DNA of 64,000 bases from Bacteroidota bacterium (GTDB lineage: Bacteria > Bacteroidota > Bacteroidia > Bacteroidales > Tannerellaceae). The stretch covers positions 124,001 through 188,000 of the forward strand of contig JAEYVY010000007.1 in the NCBI GenBank assembly GCA_023429375.1. Direction: 5' to 3'. Position numbers and translations under genes: made by a program. Position 1 is the stretch's first letter; the number at the start of each line of letters is the position of its first letter. Below, one piece after another: positions 33,580-42,379 of this stretch. The notes beneath the pieces were generated by a model, which saw only the letters and a list, made by a program, of their open reading frames with translations, did no database searches and was not told the origin of the DNA.

Positions 33580-34446
33580 TTACTCTTTTTCATGAACTTC
33601 AGAGACCAGTGTTTCCTGATCTTCGTTTTCATCAGGTAGGTCATTGAAGTTATCTTCAGAGGTTTTTTCTTCCGATGATTTGTCTTTCAATCCGGAAATA
33701 TAAGCCTGAAATTCTTTATCCTTTCTCAATTTACGAATGGCCATTTTAGAAGCGTTCTGCTGAGATTCCTTTTTGGTATAGCCAATGCCGATACCTATCG
33801 ATATATTCGAAAGCATAACTTCGGTTTGGAATACTGGATTACCCTCATTATCTATAAAAGATTCAATTAAGTTAAAGGTCACCTCCATCTTGTTCTTCTG
33901 GCTCCATTCGATTAGACTCGATTTGAAGTTCACCTCTTTTCTGGCTATTTTTTCCAGGTTTACATGCTTTTTGATGATGACATCTTCTATGAACTTATAG
34001 CAAACCTCATAGCCTTTGTCCAGATATATGGCTCCAATTAATGCTTCAAGCGCATTGCCATACATGTAGTTGTTGTGGGAATTGATTTTGGCAGAATAGA
34101 CAACCTTATTGTTCAATCCGATTTCAATAGCAACCCGATTTAACGTTTCGCGTTGTACTATTTTAGAACGGGTATTGGTTAAGAAGCCTTCCCGTCCATA
34201 TTGAAAATGTTTGTATACAATATCGGCAACGACAGCGTCCAATATCGCATCACCCAAGAATTCCATTCGCTCGTTGTTCAACCATTTTCCATTATCATCT
34301 TCAATCGACGAAGATTTGTGCAGGAATGCTTGTTCGTAAAGTTGGATATTCTCAGGGTAGAACCCTAGCATTTTATATAAAGAAGAATAAGGCTCCTTCG
34401 TTCTGTTTATGAAGTGCCTTATTCTTTTGTGTAATTTTATAAACAC
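33580..34446 (-). CDS. rnc: Ribonuclease III
   Basis: Double-strand-specific endoribonuclease for rRNA and mRNA processing, 288 residues. The signature NNERMEFLGDAILD lies at about 57-70, and the second acidic site is in GNALEALIGAIYLDKG. A C-terminal dsRNA-binding domain runs from about 175 to 240, and an acidic tail of about 40 residues follows. It starts 1 base after the fabF stop, in the conserved acpP-fabF-rnc order. Confidence 0.95.
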   Translation of the reverse strand: MFIKLHKRIRHFINRTKEPYSSLYKMLGFYPENIQLYEQAFLHKSSSIEDDNGKWLNNERMEFLGDAILDAVVADIVYKHFQYGREGFLTNTRSKIVQRETLNRVAIEIGLNNKVVYSAKINSHNNYMYGNALEALIGAIYLDKGYEVCYKFIEDVIIKKHVNLEKIARKEVNFKSSLIEWSQKNKMEVTFNLIESFIDNEGNPVFQTEVMLSNISIGIGIGYTKKESQQNASKMAIRKLRKDKEFQAYISGLKDKSSEEKTSEDNFNDLPDENEDQETLVSEVHEKE

Positions 34447-34447
34447 T

Positions 34448-35704
34448 TTATTTAATAAATTTCTTTACAATCATACTGGCATTATGTCCGCCGAATCCGA
34501 ACGTATTCGACAATGCAGCATTGATTTCTCTTTCTTGTGCTTTATTAAACGTAAAGTTCAGCTTATAATCTATTTCTGGATCTTCGTCGCCCTCTTCATG
34601 ATTGATAGTAGGAGGAACAATATTGTTGTATACAGCCAGTATACTAGCAATAGCTTCGATTGCTCCGGCGGCACCCAGTAAGTGACCTGTCATAGACTTT
34701 GTTGAGCTGATGTTCAGCTTATAGGCATGCTCTCCGAATACTTCTTTAATCGCTTTTACTTCGGAAATGTCACCAACAGGAGTTGATGTTCCGTGTACGT
34801 TGATATAATCGATGTCTTCCGGCTTCATACCTGCATCTTCCAATGCATTAAGCATCACTAATTTTGCTCCTAATCCATCCGGATGTGAAGCTGTCAGGTG
34901 ATACGCATCTGCCGACAAGCCTGTACCGACGATTTCTCCGTATATTTTCGCACCGCGTGCTAGTGCATGTTCCAGTTCTTCAAGAACAAGACAAGCAGCA
35001 CCTTCACCCATAACGAAGCCATCACGGCTTGCACTAAATGGGCGAGAAGCCTTTTCTGGAGCAGCATTGCGTGTAGATAGGGCATTCATAGCATTGAAGC
35101 CACCAACACCTGCAATTGTTATTGCTGCTTCAGCACCTCCGGCGACGATAGCATTCGCTTTTCCAAGACGAATATAGTTGTATGCGTCTGAGATCGCATT
35201 TGTAGAAGAAGCACATGCTGATACAGTAGCAAAGTTAGGACCACGGAAACCATATTTCATGGAAATTTGGCCAGCAGCTATATCAGAAATCATCTTTGGG
35301 ATAAAGAAAGGGTTAAATCTAGGACCGCGTTCAGGGTCATATCCCAAGACTTCCTCTTCGAATGTCTTAATACCGCCAATACCTGCAGAGAAGATTACGC
35401 CGATACGATCTAAGTTTTCATTTTCAATGTCAAGAGCCGAGTCAGTGATTGCTTCCTGAGCAGAAGTAAGTGCCAGTAAAGTGTATCTATCGCATTTACG
35501 TGCCTCTTTACGGTCCATTATTTGTAATGGATCAAAGCCTTTTACTTCGCAAGCAAACTGTGTCTTGAACTTGGATGCATCGAATTGAGTAATAGGCCCC
35601 GCGCCACTCTTCCCATTGATAAGACCCTCCCAAGTTTCTGAGAGGGTATTACCAAGAGGTGTTATAGCTCCAAGACCTGTTACTACTACTCTTTTTAATT
35701 CCAT
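34448..35704 (-). CDS. fabF: 3-oxoacyl-ACP synthase II
   Basis: Elongating condensing enzyme of fatty acid synthesis, 418 residues. The Cys-His-His triad is visible: C164 in ATVSACASSTNA, H304 in NVHGTSTPVGD and H341 in KSMTGHLLGAAGA. The family C-terminal GFGGHNAS is present. It lies between acpP (18-base gap) and rnc. Confidence 0.97.
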   Translation of the reverse strand: MELKRVVVTGLGAITPLGNTLSETWEGLINGKSGAGPITQFDASKFKTQFACEVKGFDPLQIMDRKEARKCDRYTLLALTSAQEAITDSALDIENENLDRIGVIFSAGIGGIKTFEEEVLGYDPERGPRFNPFFIPKMISDIAAGQISMKYGFRGPNFATVSACASSTNAISDAYNYIRLGKANAIVAGGAEAAITIAGVGGFNAMNALSTRNAAPEKASRPFSASRDGFVMGEGAACLVLEELEHALARGAKIYGEIVGTGLSADAYHLTASHPDGLGAKLVMLNALEDAGMKPEDIDYINVHGTSTPVGDISEVKAIKEVFGEHAYKLNISSTKSMTGHLLGAAGAIEAIASILAVYNNIVPPTINHEEGDEDPEIDYKLNFTFNKAQEREINAALSNTFGFGGHNASMIVKKFIK

Positions 35705-35722
35705 ACCTTTAATTAAAGGGGA

Positions 35723-35959
35723 TTATTTCGCATTAGCTTCAACATAAGCGATAGCATCGCCAACTGTTGTGATTTTTTCTGCTTGATCATCTGGAATAGA
35801 AATACCGAATTCTTTTTCGAATTCCATAATTAATTCCACAGTATCAAGAGAGTCTGCTCCTAAATCGTTAGTAAAGCTAGCTTCATTGGTAACTTCTGTT
35901 TCTTCAACACTTAATTTATCGACAATGATAGCTTTTACTCTTGATGCAACTTCAGACAT
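35723..35959 (-). CDS. acpP: Acyl carrier protein
   Basis: A 78-residue acidic carrier. S37 in [12 protein letters not shown] takes the phosphopantetheine arm. It is the first gene of the acpP-fabF-rnc operon. A near-consensus -7 box (minus-strand TTTTCTTTGC, about 36011-36020) lies about 55 bases upstream in the divergent gap with purN. Confidence 0.97.
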   Translation of the reverse strand: MSEVASRVKAIIVDKLSVEETEVTNEASFTNDLGADSLDTVELIMEFEKEFGISIPDDQAEKITTVGDAIAYVEANAK

Positions 35960-36112
35960 AACTTTTCAATTTAGATTAATAAATACGAATATACTTTTTA
36001 AATTTGCAGTGCAAAGAAAAGCAATTTTTATCTAACTAAACAAATTTAAATAGCTAAAAATGCAGAAAATTGCACATTTATCGCATTCGTGTGCATTAAA
36101 TCAACTTCTTGA

Positions 36113-36682
36113 ATGAAAAATATAGCTGTTTTTGCTTCTGGTTCGGGCAGTAATGCCGAAAACATCGCTCGATATTTCGCTAACAGTGAAAAGAATAGAG
36201 TGGCAGTAGTCCTTTCGAACAATAAAAAGGCTGGAGTTCATGCTCGGATGGAGCGTTTGGGTATACCTTCTTTCACCTTTTCACGCGATGAGTTTGTTGA
36301 TGGGAGTGTTATCCTTTCCTGTTTGAAAGACTATGATGTCAGCCTGATTGTGTTGGCCGGTTATATGAATAAGATAACCACTCCTCTACTTCAGGCTTAT
36401 CCGGGAAGAATCATCAATATTCATCCGGCGCTGCTCCCTAAGTTTGGAGGAAAGGGCATGTATGGGATGCATGTTCACGAAGCTGTTGTGGTTGCGGGAG
36501 AAAAAGAAACGGGCATTACTATACATTATGTAAATGAAAACTACGACGAAGGTGCACCTATCTTTCAGGCTACATGCCCTGTACTTGCAACAGATACACC
36601 CGAACAAGTAGCAGAAAAAGTGCATGCACTGGAATATGCACATTTCCCCCATGTAATAGAAGAAGTGCTCGATTCGCTTTGA
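36113..36682 (+). CDS. purN: Phosphoribosylglycinamide formyltransferase
   Basis: Transfers a formyl group from 10-formyl-tetrahydrofolate to GAR in purine synthesis, 189 residues. FASGSGSNAENI near the N-terminus binds the GAR phosphate. INIHPALLPKFGG contains the active-site Asn and His, and YDEGAPIFQ contains the catalytic Asp. Single gene with a strong terminator. Confidence 0.95.
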   Translation: MKNIAVFASGSGSNAENIARYFANSEKNRVAVVLSNNKKAGVHARMERLGIPSFTFSRDEFVDGSVILSCLKDYDVSLIVLAGYMNKITTPLLQAYPGRIINIHPALLPKFGGKGMYGMHVHEAVVVAGEKETGITIHYVNENYDEGAPIFQATCPVLATDTPEQVAEKVHALEYAHFPHVIEEVLDSL

Positions 36683-36746
36683 TAAGAATTATCAACGCAG
36701 TTGACTCAACGACTACAGTCAATTGTAATTTGCTTGTACATATATA

Positions 36747-36792
36747 ATAAATAAGGAGCCTGAAAATATGTTTTTCAGGCTCCTTATTTATA
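36747..36792 (+). terminator. Intrinsic terminator after purN
   Basis: AATAAGGAGCCTGAAAA pairs with TTTTTCAGGCTCCTTATT around a 4-base loop, about 65 bases after the purN stop. A/T runs on both sides make it bidirectional. Confidence 0.8.
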
Positions 36793-36897
36793 TAGTTGTT
36801 TTCATATACATAACTCGCAAGAAAATAGACTGCTGTGAGATTTATCTTGCATCAATATGTTTTTTAATAATGATCGGGATGAAAATCTAAAACGTTC

Positions 36898-36970
36898 CCT
36901 ATCTTTTTCTATTTCTATAACTGTGGTAAAGTTTTTCTATATATATAGAAATAGAAAAGGATAGGTAGGG
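36898..36970. repeat. Long imperfect inverted repeat between purN and pdxB
   Basis: CCCTATC plus TTTTTCTATTTCTATA (36898-36920) pairs with TATAGAAATAGAAAA plus GATAGG..GGG (36944-36970) across about 23 bases, with one or two bulges. It lies within the 342-base purN-pdxB gap, which otherwise holds only the purN terminator and a short stretch (about 36868-36900) resembling the palindromic repeat family. It may be the pdxB terminator. Confidence 0.55.
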
Positions 36971-37024
36971 TAATGAAAAAACAAAGCGATAGGTTTACAA
37001 AAACATATGTATGTCTTTTCTAGA

Positions 37025-38137
37025 CTAAATCACCTGAAATCCGAGTTGACGCAATACCGGTTTTTCCTCTTCAGGCGCGTTTGTAACGGTGTAGGCTGAA
37101 AATTCCCGGGGGTGATCATACCCGGCGCGGAACGATTCAAAACGTTGCGGTTCATTGCGTAAGCATTGGTCGATATGCAATGGGCTGAAACTGGTAAATA
37201 CGGCCTGAGACATAACGTCCGATTGGCATCCAGAAAGATTGATTATAGGATCTGCAGGAGGTGGAGGGAGCACATCCTCAGTTCTGACCCGGTCAATATG
37301 GAAGAAATCACCTATATTTTTCAAACAAGCCCGTGTTGCATTGGCTTTGCCATCAGCCGAAAAACCGGCTATATGAGGTGTAGCGATACTTGCCATATCC
37401 AATAGGTGCAGGTCGATATGCGGTTCGTTTTCCCAGCAGTCCAGAATCATCTCACTGACCAGCCCGTTTTGTTTTGCCTGAATGAGCGCTTCGGTCTGGT
37501 GTATACCACCACGTGCAGCATTTATAAACCAAGGCTTTTTTTGTAACTGGCTTAGGAACGGCTTGTCGATTAAGTGATAAGTGGGATATTTTCCCTCCTT
37601 TTCGAGTGGGGTATGAACGGTGATGATATCGGCTTCTTTAGCAATTCTGTCTAAAGAGACAAAAGCATCACCTCCTTCTTTTTCTGCCCGAGGGGGGTCG
37701 TTCAACAAGATGCGCAGCCCCATTGCTCTGCTCAACTTTTCCACTTCGCGGCCCACATGACCTACACCAATAATCCCAATTGTCTTTCCTTTTAGTGTCT
37801 CGCCTTTTCGGGCAGCAAGAGTGAGCAAGGAGGAGAGGACATATTGTGAGACAGATACCGCGTTACATCCCGGAGCGTTGTTCCACTTGATACCGGCTTC
37901 TTCACAATAACGGATATCGATATGATCGAATCCAATGGTAGCCGTAGTGATGAGCTTTACGTTGCTGCCCGCGAGTAAATTACGCGTACATTTATTTATA
38001 CTTCTAACGATTAGGGCATCTGCCTGTTTAATTGATTCCGGAGTGAAGTCACTTGCATGAAGATAGGTTACTTCTGCAAAATCTTCGGGAATTCCTTTCA
38101 GAAAAGGGATGGTATTGTCGGCTACTAACTTGATCAT
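37025..38137 (-). CDS. pdxB: 4-phosphoerythronate dehydrogenase
   Basis: D-2-hydroxyacid dehydrogenase of pyridoxal phosphate synthesis, about 370 residues. It has the NAD loop GIIGVGHVGREVE, the catalytic Arg in NAARGGIHQTEAL, a Glu in CWENEPHID and the His in ATPHIAGFSADGK. The PdxB-type C-terminal dimerisation domain follows, which separates it from SerA. I prefer the ATG at 38137 (MIKLVADN) to one 30 bases upstream, because the family begins at this beta strand. A -7 box is at 38181-38188. Confidence 0.9.
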   Translation of the reverse strand: MIKLVADNTIPFLKGIPEDFAEVTYLHASDFTPESIKQADALIVRSINKCTRNLLAGSNVKLITTATIGFDHIDIRYCEEAGIKWNNAPGCNAVSVSQYVLSSLLTLAARKGETLKGKTIGIIGVGHVGREVEKLSRAMGLRILLNDPPRAEKEGGDAFVSLDRIAKEADIITVHTPLEKEGKYPTYHLIDKPFLSQLQKKPWFINAARGGIHQTEALIQAKQNGLVSEMILDCWENEPHIDLHLLDMASIATPHIAGFSADGKANATRACLKNIGDFFHIDRVRTEDVLPPPPADPIINLSGCQSDVMSQAVFTSFSPLHIDQCLRNEPQRFESFRAGYDHPREFSAYTVTNAPEEEKPVLRQLGFQVI

Positions 38138-38180
38138 AACGGCTACATTCTGGGGTAAAATGGTCATTCTTACGTGTCGG

Positions 38181-38188
38181 CAAAGATA
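38181..38188 (-). promoter_or_regulatory. -7 box for pdxB
   Basis: Minus-strand TATCTTTG matches TAnnTTTG, 43 bases before the chosen ATG. Confidence 0.55.
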
Positions 38189-38365
38189 AGCAACATATCC
38201 TTTCCTTATTCATTAGGCAAATGTATTTAGAATTGCTATTTGCATTCATTCCCAATTACTCACACGACCCCAACGGATTATAAATGGCTTAAAGTTCTGC
38301 ACTTTACTAAAAAATTATTTACTTTGCACCCTTATTGATTTGATATTATAAACTATTGCATTGAT

Positions 38366-39910
38366 ATGGCACAAGAAGATGTTTTTAAGAAGTTAGTCTC
38401 GCATTGTAAAGAATATGGTTTTGTATTCCCCTCTTCAGAAATCTATGATGGCCTTGGGGCTGTTTACGATTATGGGCAATACGGCGTGGAGTTGAAAAAC
38501 AATATAAAGAAATATTGGTGGGATAGCATGACGCTGCTTCATGAAAACGTAGTCGGGATTGACTCTGCCATCTTTATGCATCCAACAATCTGGAAAGCTT
38601 CGGGCCACGTGGATGCCTTCAATGATCCATTGATCGATAACAAGGACTCAAAGAAACGTTACCGTGCCGATGTCTTGATTGAAGACCATTTGGCAAAGAT
38701 TGATGAGAAAATTGCCAAGGAAGTAGCAAAGGCTGCAAAGAAATTTGGTGATGCATTTGATGAAGCTCAGTTTCGTGCAACGAATGCTCGCGTATTGGAA
38801 TATCAAGCAAAGCGCGATGAAATACACGCTCGTTTTGCAAAAGATTTGAATGATGCAAACTTCGAAGATCTTCGTCAGTTAATTCTGGATTGCGAAATCG
38901 TTTGTCCTATCTCGGGAACACGCAACTGGACTGATGTGCGTCAATTCAATTTGATGTTTGCCACAGAAATGGGTTCTACTGCCGATGGAGCATCAAAAGT
39001 TTACCTACGTCCTGAAACTGCACAGGGTATATTCGTAAACTACCTGAATGTACAGAAAACAGGCCGTATGAAGATTCCTTTTGGTATTGCTCAAATTGGT
39101 AAGGCATTCCGTAATGAAATCGTTGCCCGTCAATTCATTTTCCGTATGCGTGAATTCGAACAGATGGAAATGCAGTTCTTCGTTCGTCCGGGAGAAGAAA
39201 TGGAATGGTTCAAAACGTGGAAAAGTACCCGTTTGAAATGGCATAAAGCACTTGGCTTAGGTGATGAAAAATATCGTTACCACGATCATGAAAAGTTGGC
39301 TCACTATGCAAATGCAGCCACAGATATCGAATTTGAAATGCCGTTTGGCTTTAAAGAAGTGGAAGGTATTCATAGCCGTACAGACTTCGATTTGAGCCAG
39401 CACGAAAAATATTCAGGCAAGAAATTGCAATATTTCGATCCGGAATTAAACAAAAGTTATACACCGTATGTGATTGAAACATCAATCGGCGTTGACCGTA
39501 TGTTCTTGAGTATTATGGCTGGTTCTTATTGTGAAGAGACACTTGAAAACGGCGAAACACGTGTTGTGTTGAAATTGCCTGCACCATTGGCTCCAATCAA
39601 ATTGGCTGTTCTTCCATTGGTTAAGAAAGACGGACTACCCGAAAAAGCAGAAGAGATTATCAAAATGCTTCGTTTCGACTTCCGTTGTCAATACGATGAA
39701 AAGGATTCTATCGGTAAACGCTACCGTCGTCAAGACGCTATCGGAACCCCATATTGTATTACCGTTGATCACGATACATTGAACGATAATTGCGTTACCA
39801 TCCGTTTCCGTGATACGATGGAACAGGAACGTGTAAGCATAGATAAACTTCATGAAATCATTACAGAAAAAGTAAGCATGAAGTCATTATTAAAGAAAAT
39901 AATTGAATAA
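38366..39910 (+). CDS. glyS: Glycyl-tRNA synthetase, dimeric single-chain type
   Basis: Class II synthetase charging tRNA-Gly, 514 residues. It starts with the family block KLVSHCKEYGFVFPSSEIYDGLGAVYDYGQYG. Motif 2 is FRNEIVARQFIFRMREFEQMEMQFFV, motif 3 is SIGVDRMFLSIM, and the C-terminal domain binds the anticodon. This is the alpha2 (eukaryote/archaea-like) type rather than the alpha2beta2 GlyQ/GlyS type. A TTACTTTGCACCC element at 38319-38331, one mismatch from the -7 consensus, precedes it. The FKBP lipoprotein gene follows after 2 bases. Confidence 0.95.
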   Translation: MAQEDVFKKLVSHCKEYGFVFPSSEIYDGLGAVYDYGQYGVELKNNIKKYWWDSMTLLHENVVGIDSAIFMHPTIWKASGHVDAFNDPLIDNKDSKKRYRADVLIEDHLAKIDEKIAKEVAKAAKKFGDAFDEAQFRATNARVLEYQAKRDEIHARFAKDLNDANFEDLRQLILDCEIVCPISGTRNWTDVRQFNLMFATEMGSTADGASKVYLRPETAQGIFVNYLNVQKTGRMKIPFGIAQIGKAFRNEIVARQFIFRMREFEQMEMQFFVRPGEEMEWFKTWKSTRLKWHKALGLGDEKYRYHDHEKLAHYANAATDIEFEMPFGFKEVEGIHSRTDFDLSQHEKYSGKKLQYFDPELNKSYTPYVIETSIGVDRMFLSIMAGSYCEETLENGETRVVLKLPAPLAPIKLAVLPLVKKDGLPEKAEEIIKMLRFDFRCQYDEKDSIGKRYRRQDAIGTPYCITVDHDTLNDNCVTIRFRDTMEQERVSIDKLHEIITEKVSMKSLLKKIIE

Positions 39911-39912
39911 TC

Positions 39913-40479
39913 ATGATGAAGAAGTTTTTCTATCTATTGCTTATCGCACTTTGTACAGGCGCATTTTTCTCGTCTTGTACGGATGATGATAACGACATTT
40001 ATATTGTTGATGATGCGTGGAAGCCAGACAATGAGAGAGTCATACAAGAAATAGCAGCTAATCCGGAATATACCGAGCTAAAGTCGCTTTCAAATATGGG
40101 CTCTATCTATTATAAGAAGCTAACACCTAAATCTCCTGTCGTTCCTACTAACGAAAGGATTTACTATACGAGCAAGGTAAAAGTCTATTACTTTGGGGTA
40201 TCTATGGATGAAACAACCCGTAAGATGGAATACATATTTGACTCGGCCGATTATCCGAATCAAAGTCCGGTAACCTTTTCGGTTAATGGCGTTGTGGATG
40301 GATTTGGAACAGCCTTGCAAAACATGCACCCCGGTGAGCGTTGGGAAATCTGGATCCCTTGGCAACTAGGTTATGGCGCAACAGGGAACTCAGATGCGTA
40401 TACCGGTCAGTCAATACGTCCATGGGCGTACTCGACACTGAAATTTGAAGTCGAAGTAATAGAATTGGTCGAAGAATAA
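39913..40479 (+). CDS. FKBP-type peptidyl-prolyl isomerase lipoprotein
   Basis: A 188-residue lipoprotein with lipobox cysteine C22 (FFSSC) followed by an Asp-rich stretch. The C-terminal half resembles an FKBP domain (VNGVVDGFGTALQNMHPGERWEIWIPWQLGYGATG, then a final strand LKFEVEVIELVE). It probably assists folding of envelope proteins. It is placed 2 bases after glyS, so the two are co-transcribed. Pairing of an isomerase lipoprotein with glyS seems to be a chromosomal habit rather than a pathway. Confidence 0.85.
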   Translation: MMKKFFYLLLIALCTGAFFSSCTDDDNDIYIVDDAWKPDNERVIQEIAANPEYTELKSLSNMGSIYYKKLTPKSPVVPTNERIYYTSKVKVYYFGVSMDETTRKMEYIFDSADYPNQSPVTFSVNGVVDGFGTALQNMHPGERWEIWIPWQLGYGATGNSDAYTGQSIRPWAYSTLKFEVEVIELVEE

Positions 40480-40504
40480 AGAAAATAGAATTTTGATAAT
40501 TTGA

Positions 40505-40542
40505 GTTGCGATTGATTTGCATAAATCAATCGCAATTTTTTT
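40505..40542 (+). terminator. Intrinsic terminator after glyS-FKBP
   Basis: A perfect 13-bp stem (TTGCGATTGATTT with AAATCAATCGCAA) with a 4-base loop is followed by seven T. Confidence 0.85.
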
Positions 40543-40618
40543 ATGCTGAGACGGACAGATTTTGCCTATCGTTGTGATTTTCTGCTTATTTTTACTCTGT
40601 ACTTTAAAGAAGCCACAT

Positions 40619-41563
40619 ATGAAACCACTACTTACTTTCATGTTATGTCTCTCTACGATGCAAATCGTTTATGCCCAGACTTTGGTTGAACGACTAGGGT
40701 ATAAGAAGACAGACCGTTTGTTAATCATAAATAATGATGACGCAGGCATGTGTCATGCTGCTAATTCCGCTACTATGAAAGGAATGGAAGAAGGGATGAT
40801 TAGCTCGGCCACTATTATGATGCCCTGCCCATGGTCAAATGAAATGATTGTCTACGCCAAAGAGAATCCGGATAAGGGTTTCGGTGTTCATCTTACGCTG
40901 ACTGCCGAATGGAAGAATTATCGATGGAGTACTTTAACTTCGCGCGAACAGGTACCCGGATTATACGATCCGCAAGGGTATATGTGGAAAGATGTGGAAG
41001 AAGTCTATGCTGCATCAAATACACAAGAAGCCTTAATAGAAGGAAGAGCTCAGATACAAAAAGCGTTAGATGCGGGCGTTCCTGTTACACATATAGACTC
41101 GCATATGGGTACGTATCAGTATGCCCCGGAATACATGCATATCTATCTTCAATTGGCAGAAGAGTATAACCTCCCAGTACGCATGCCTTCGGCTGCCACA
41201 TTACAGCGAATGGGTGCTCCCGATTTCAGGGAAATATGTCGCCAAAAAGGCATTATTTGCCCTGACTATTTCATTCATGAAGAGTTTGCTGATTATAAGG
41301 AGGAAAATTTAGAACAATTTTGGACAAACTACTTAAAGGCATTAAAACCGGGGGTGACAGAAATTTACATTCATGGAGCCGTTGAAGGAGATGAGATCCG
41401 GGCTATAACCGGATCTGCACCTACCCGTATTAAAGAATTAGCCTTCTTTTCGAGCGATCAACTCAAACAACTGTTGAAAGAAGAAGGAATCATTGTGATA
41501 AGCTATCGCCCGTTATTTGAACTCCAACGGAAAGAAGGGGCCGGAAAAACGGCTAATAAATAA
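40619..41563 (+). CDS. ChbG/HpnK (YdjC-like) carbohydrate deacetylase, exported
   Basis: A 314-residue protein of the YdjC/ChbG family, metal-dependent deacetylases of oligosaccharides. Metal-site residues appear in LIINNDDAGMCHAAN (D40, D41), FGVHLTLTAEW and THIDSHMGTYQ. A signal peptide (about 1-19, ending IVYAQ) indicates export, unlike cytoplasmic ChbG. I start at the ATG at 40619, because the extension to the TTG at 40562 would add a second hydrophobic stretch ahead of the signal. The natural substrate is unknown. Confidence 0.8.
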   Translation: MKPLLTFMLCLSTMQIVYAQTLVERLGYKKTDRLLIINNDDAGMCHAANSATMKGMEEGMISSATIMMPCPWSNEMIVYAKENPDKGFGVHLTLTAEWKNYRWSTLTSREQVPGLYDPQGYMWKDVEEVYAASNTQEALIEGRAQIQKALDAGVPVTHIDSHMGTYQYAPEYMHIYLQLAEEYNLPVRMPSAATLQRMGAPDFREICRQKGIICPDYFIHEEFADYKEENLEQFWTNYLKALKPGVTEIYIHGAVEGDEIRAITGSAPTRIKELAFFSSDQLKQLLKEEGIIVISYRPLFELQRKEGAGKTANK

Positions 41564-41590
41564 CCTGCTTCAATTACCGATGCCTAACTC

Positions 41591-42253
41591 TCAAAATCTA
41601 TATTTCAGCGCGAACGAATGGCCCTGTTTGTTTGTGCTGAAATTTGTTTGATACTGATATTCTATCCCGAAAGTTTGAAAGAATACGCCACCTCCAAAAC
41701 CTGTATATCCAAGCGTAGAGTAGGAAGCAGAAAGATAAGGGGTGAGGGCTTCTTTCCGTTTATTTCTAACTACCCTCTGGACAGGATGAAATTCGGCGTC
41801 ATACACTTGCTTAATCCGGTTAAACTGAACGTCGATACTTGCTTTGAACTGCCCAATGGTGTCGATATCGAAAATGGGCCAATCTGTATATTTACGAATG
41901 GCAGTATAGTCTCTGTATAAAGCCGTAGAATCAGCTACACGCTCAGGGACTTTGGCTAAGGCATGCCTTAGGCTATCAATCAGATGGCTGTCTCTTTTCT
42001 TGCTGTTTTCAAGTTGGTTTATCTGTTCCAATAATTTTTGTCGCTCTGCATTCGGAATGGTTGCTTCTGCGGGAAGTACAGGACTCTCGTTTTGGATTAT
42101 TTCCGGCTCCGGAATAGTAGGGTTTATTCTGACCGGTGAAAGCCGGGCGAATTCGACCGTTTGCTCTTGTTTGTTTAGTGAACTATTGAAAAGGAAACCG
42201 GCACCAAAGCCGACAATTAGGGATAACAAAGCAATAAAGCATGTACGTTTCAT
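41591..42253 (-). CDS. Membrane-anchored protein of unknown function with coiled coil
   Basis: I do not recognise this 220-residue protein. Visible parts are one N-terminal membrane segment (CFIALLSLIVGFGAGFLF, about 4-21), a Pro/Glu-rich spacer (about 35-65), and a predicted coiled coil (about 68-105, with ERQKLLEQINQLENSKKRDS). The C-terminal half ends in alternating strands (TPYLSASYSTLGYTGFGGGVF ... FALKYRF), which look like the last strands of an outer-membrane barrel or a phage-type tail accessory protein. The stop is 27 bases from the convergent YdjC gene. The start could instead be 9 bases upstream. Confidence 0.5.
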   Translation of the reverse strand: MKRTCFIALLSLIVGFGAGFLFNSSLNKQEQTVEFARLSPVRINPTIPEPEIIQNESPVLPAEATIPNAERQKLLEQINQLENSKKRDSHLIDSLRHALAKVPERVADSTALYRDYTAIRKYTDWPIFDIDTIGQFKASIDVQFNRIKQVYDAEFHPVQRVVRNKRKEALTPYLSASYSTLGYTGFGGGVFFQTFGIEYQYQTNFSTNKQGHSFALKYRF

Positions 42254-42303
42254 AGTAGGCAAGATTTGATAATAGTAAAACTGTGATTTTATTCAAATAG
42301 AAA

Positions 42304-42344
42304 ATCCCGGAGCATGCATTTGATCTCCATCATAGCTCCGGGAT
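42304..42344 (-). terminator. Intrinsic terminator after DUF4886 gene
   Basis: ATCCCGGAGC and GCTCCGGGAT pair around a 21-base loop. On the minus strand the stem is followed by TTTTCTATTTG. It lies 36 bases after the DUF4886 stop. Confidence 0.75.
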
Positions 42345-42379
42345 ATTTATCAATAGGAACACAAGGAAAGATAAAAATA

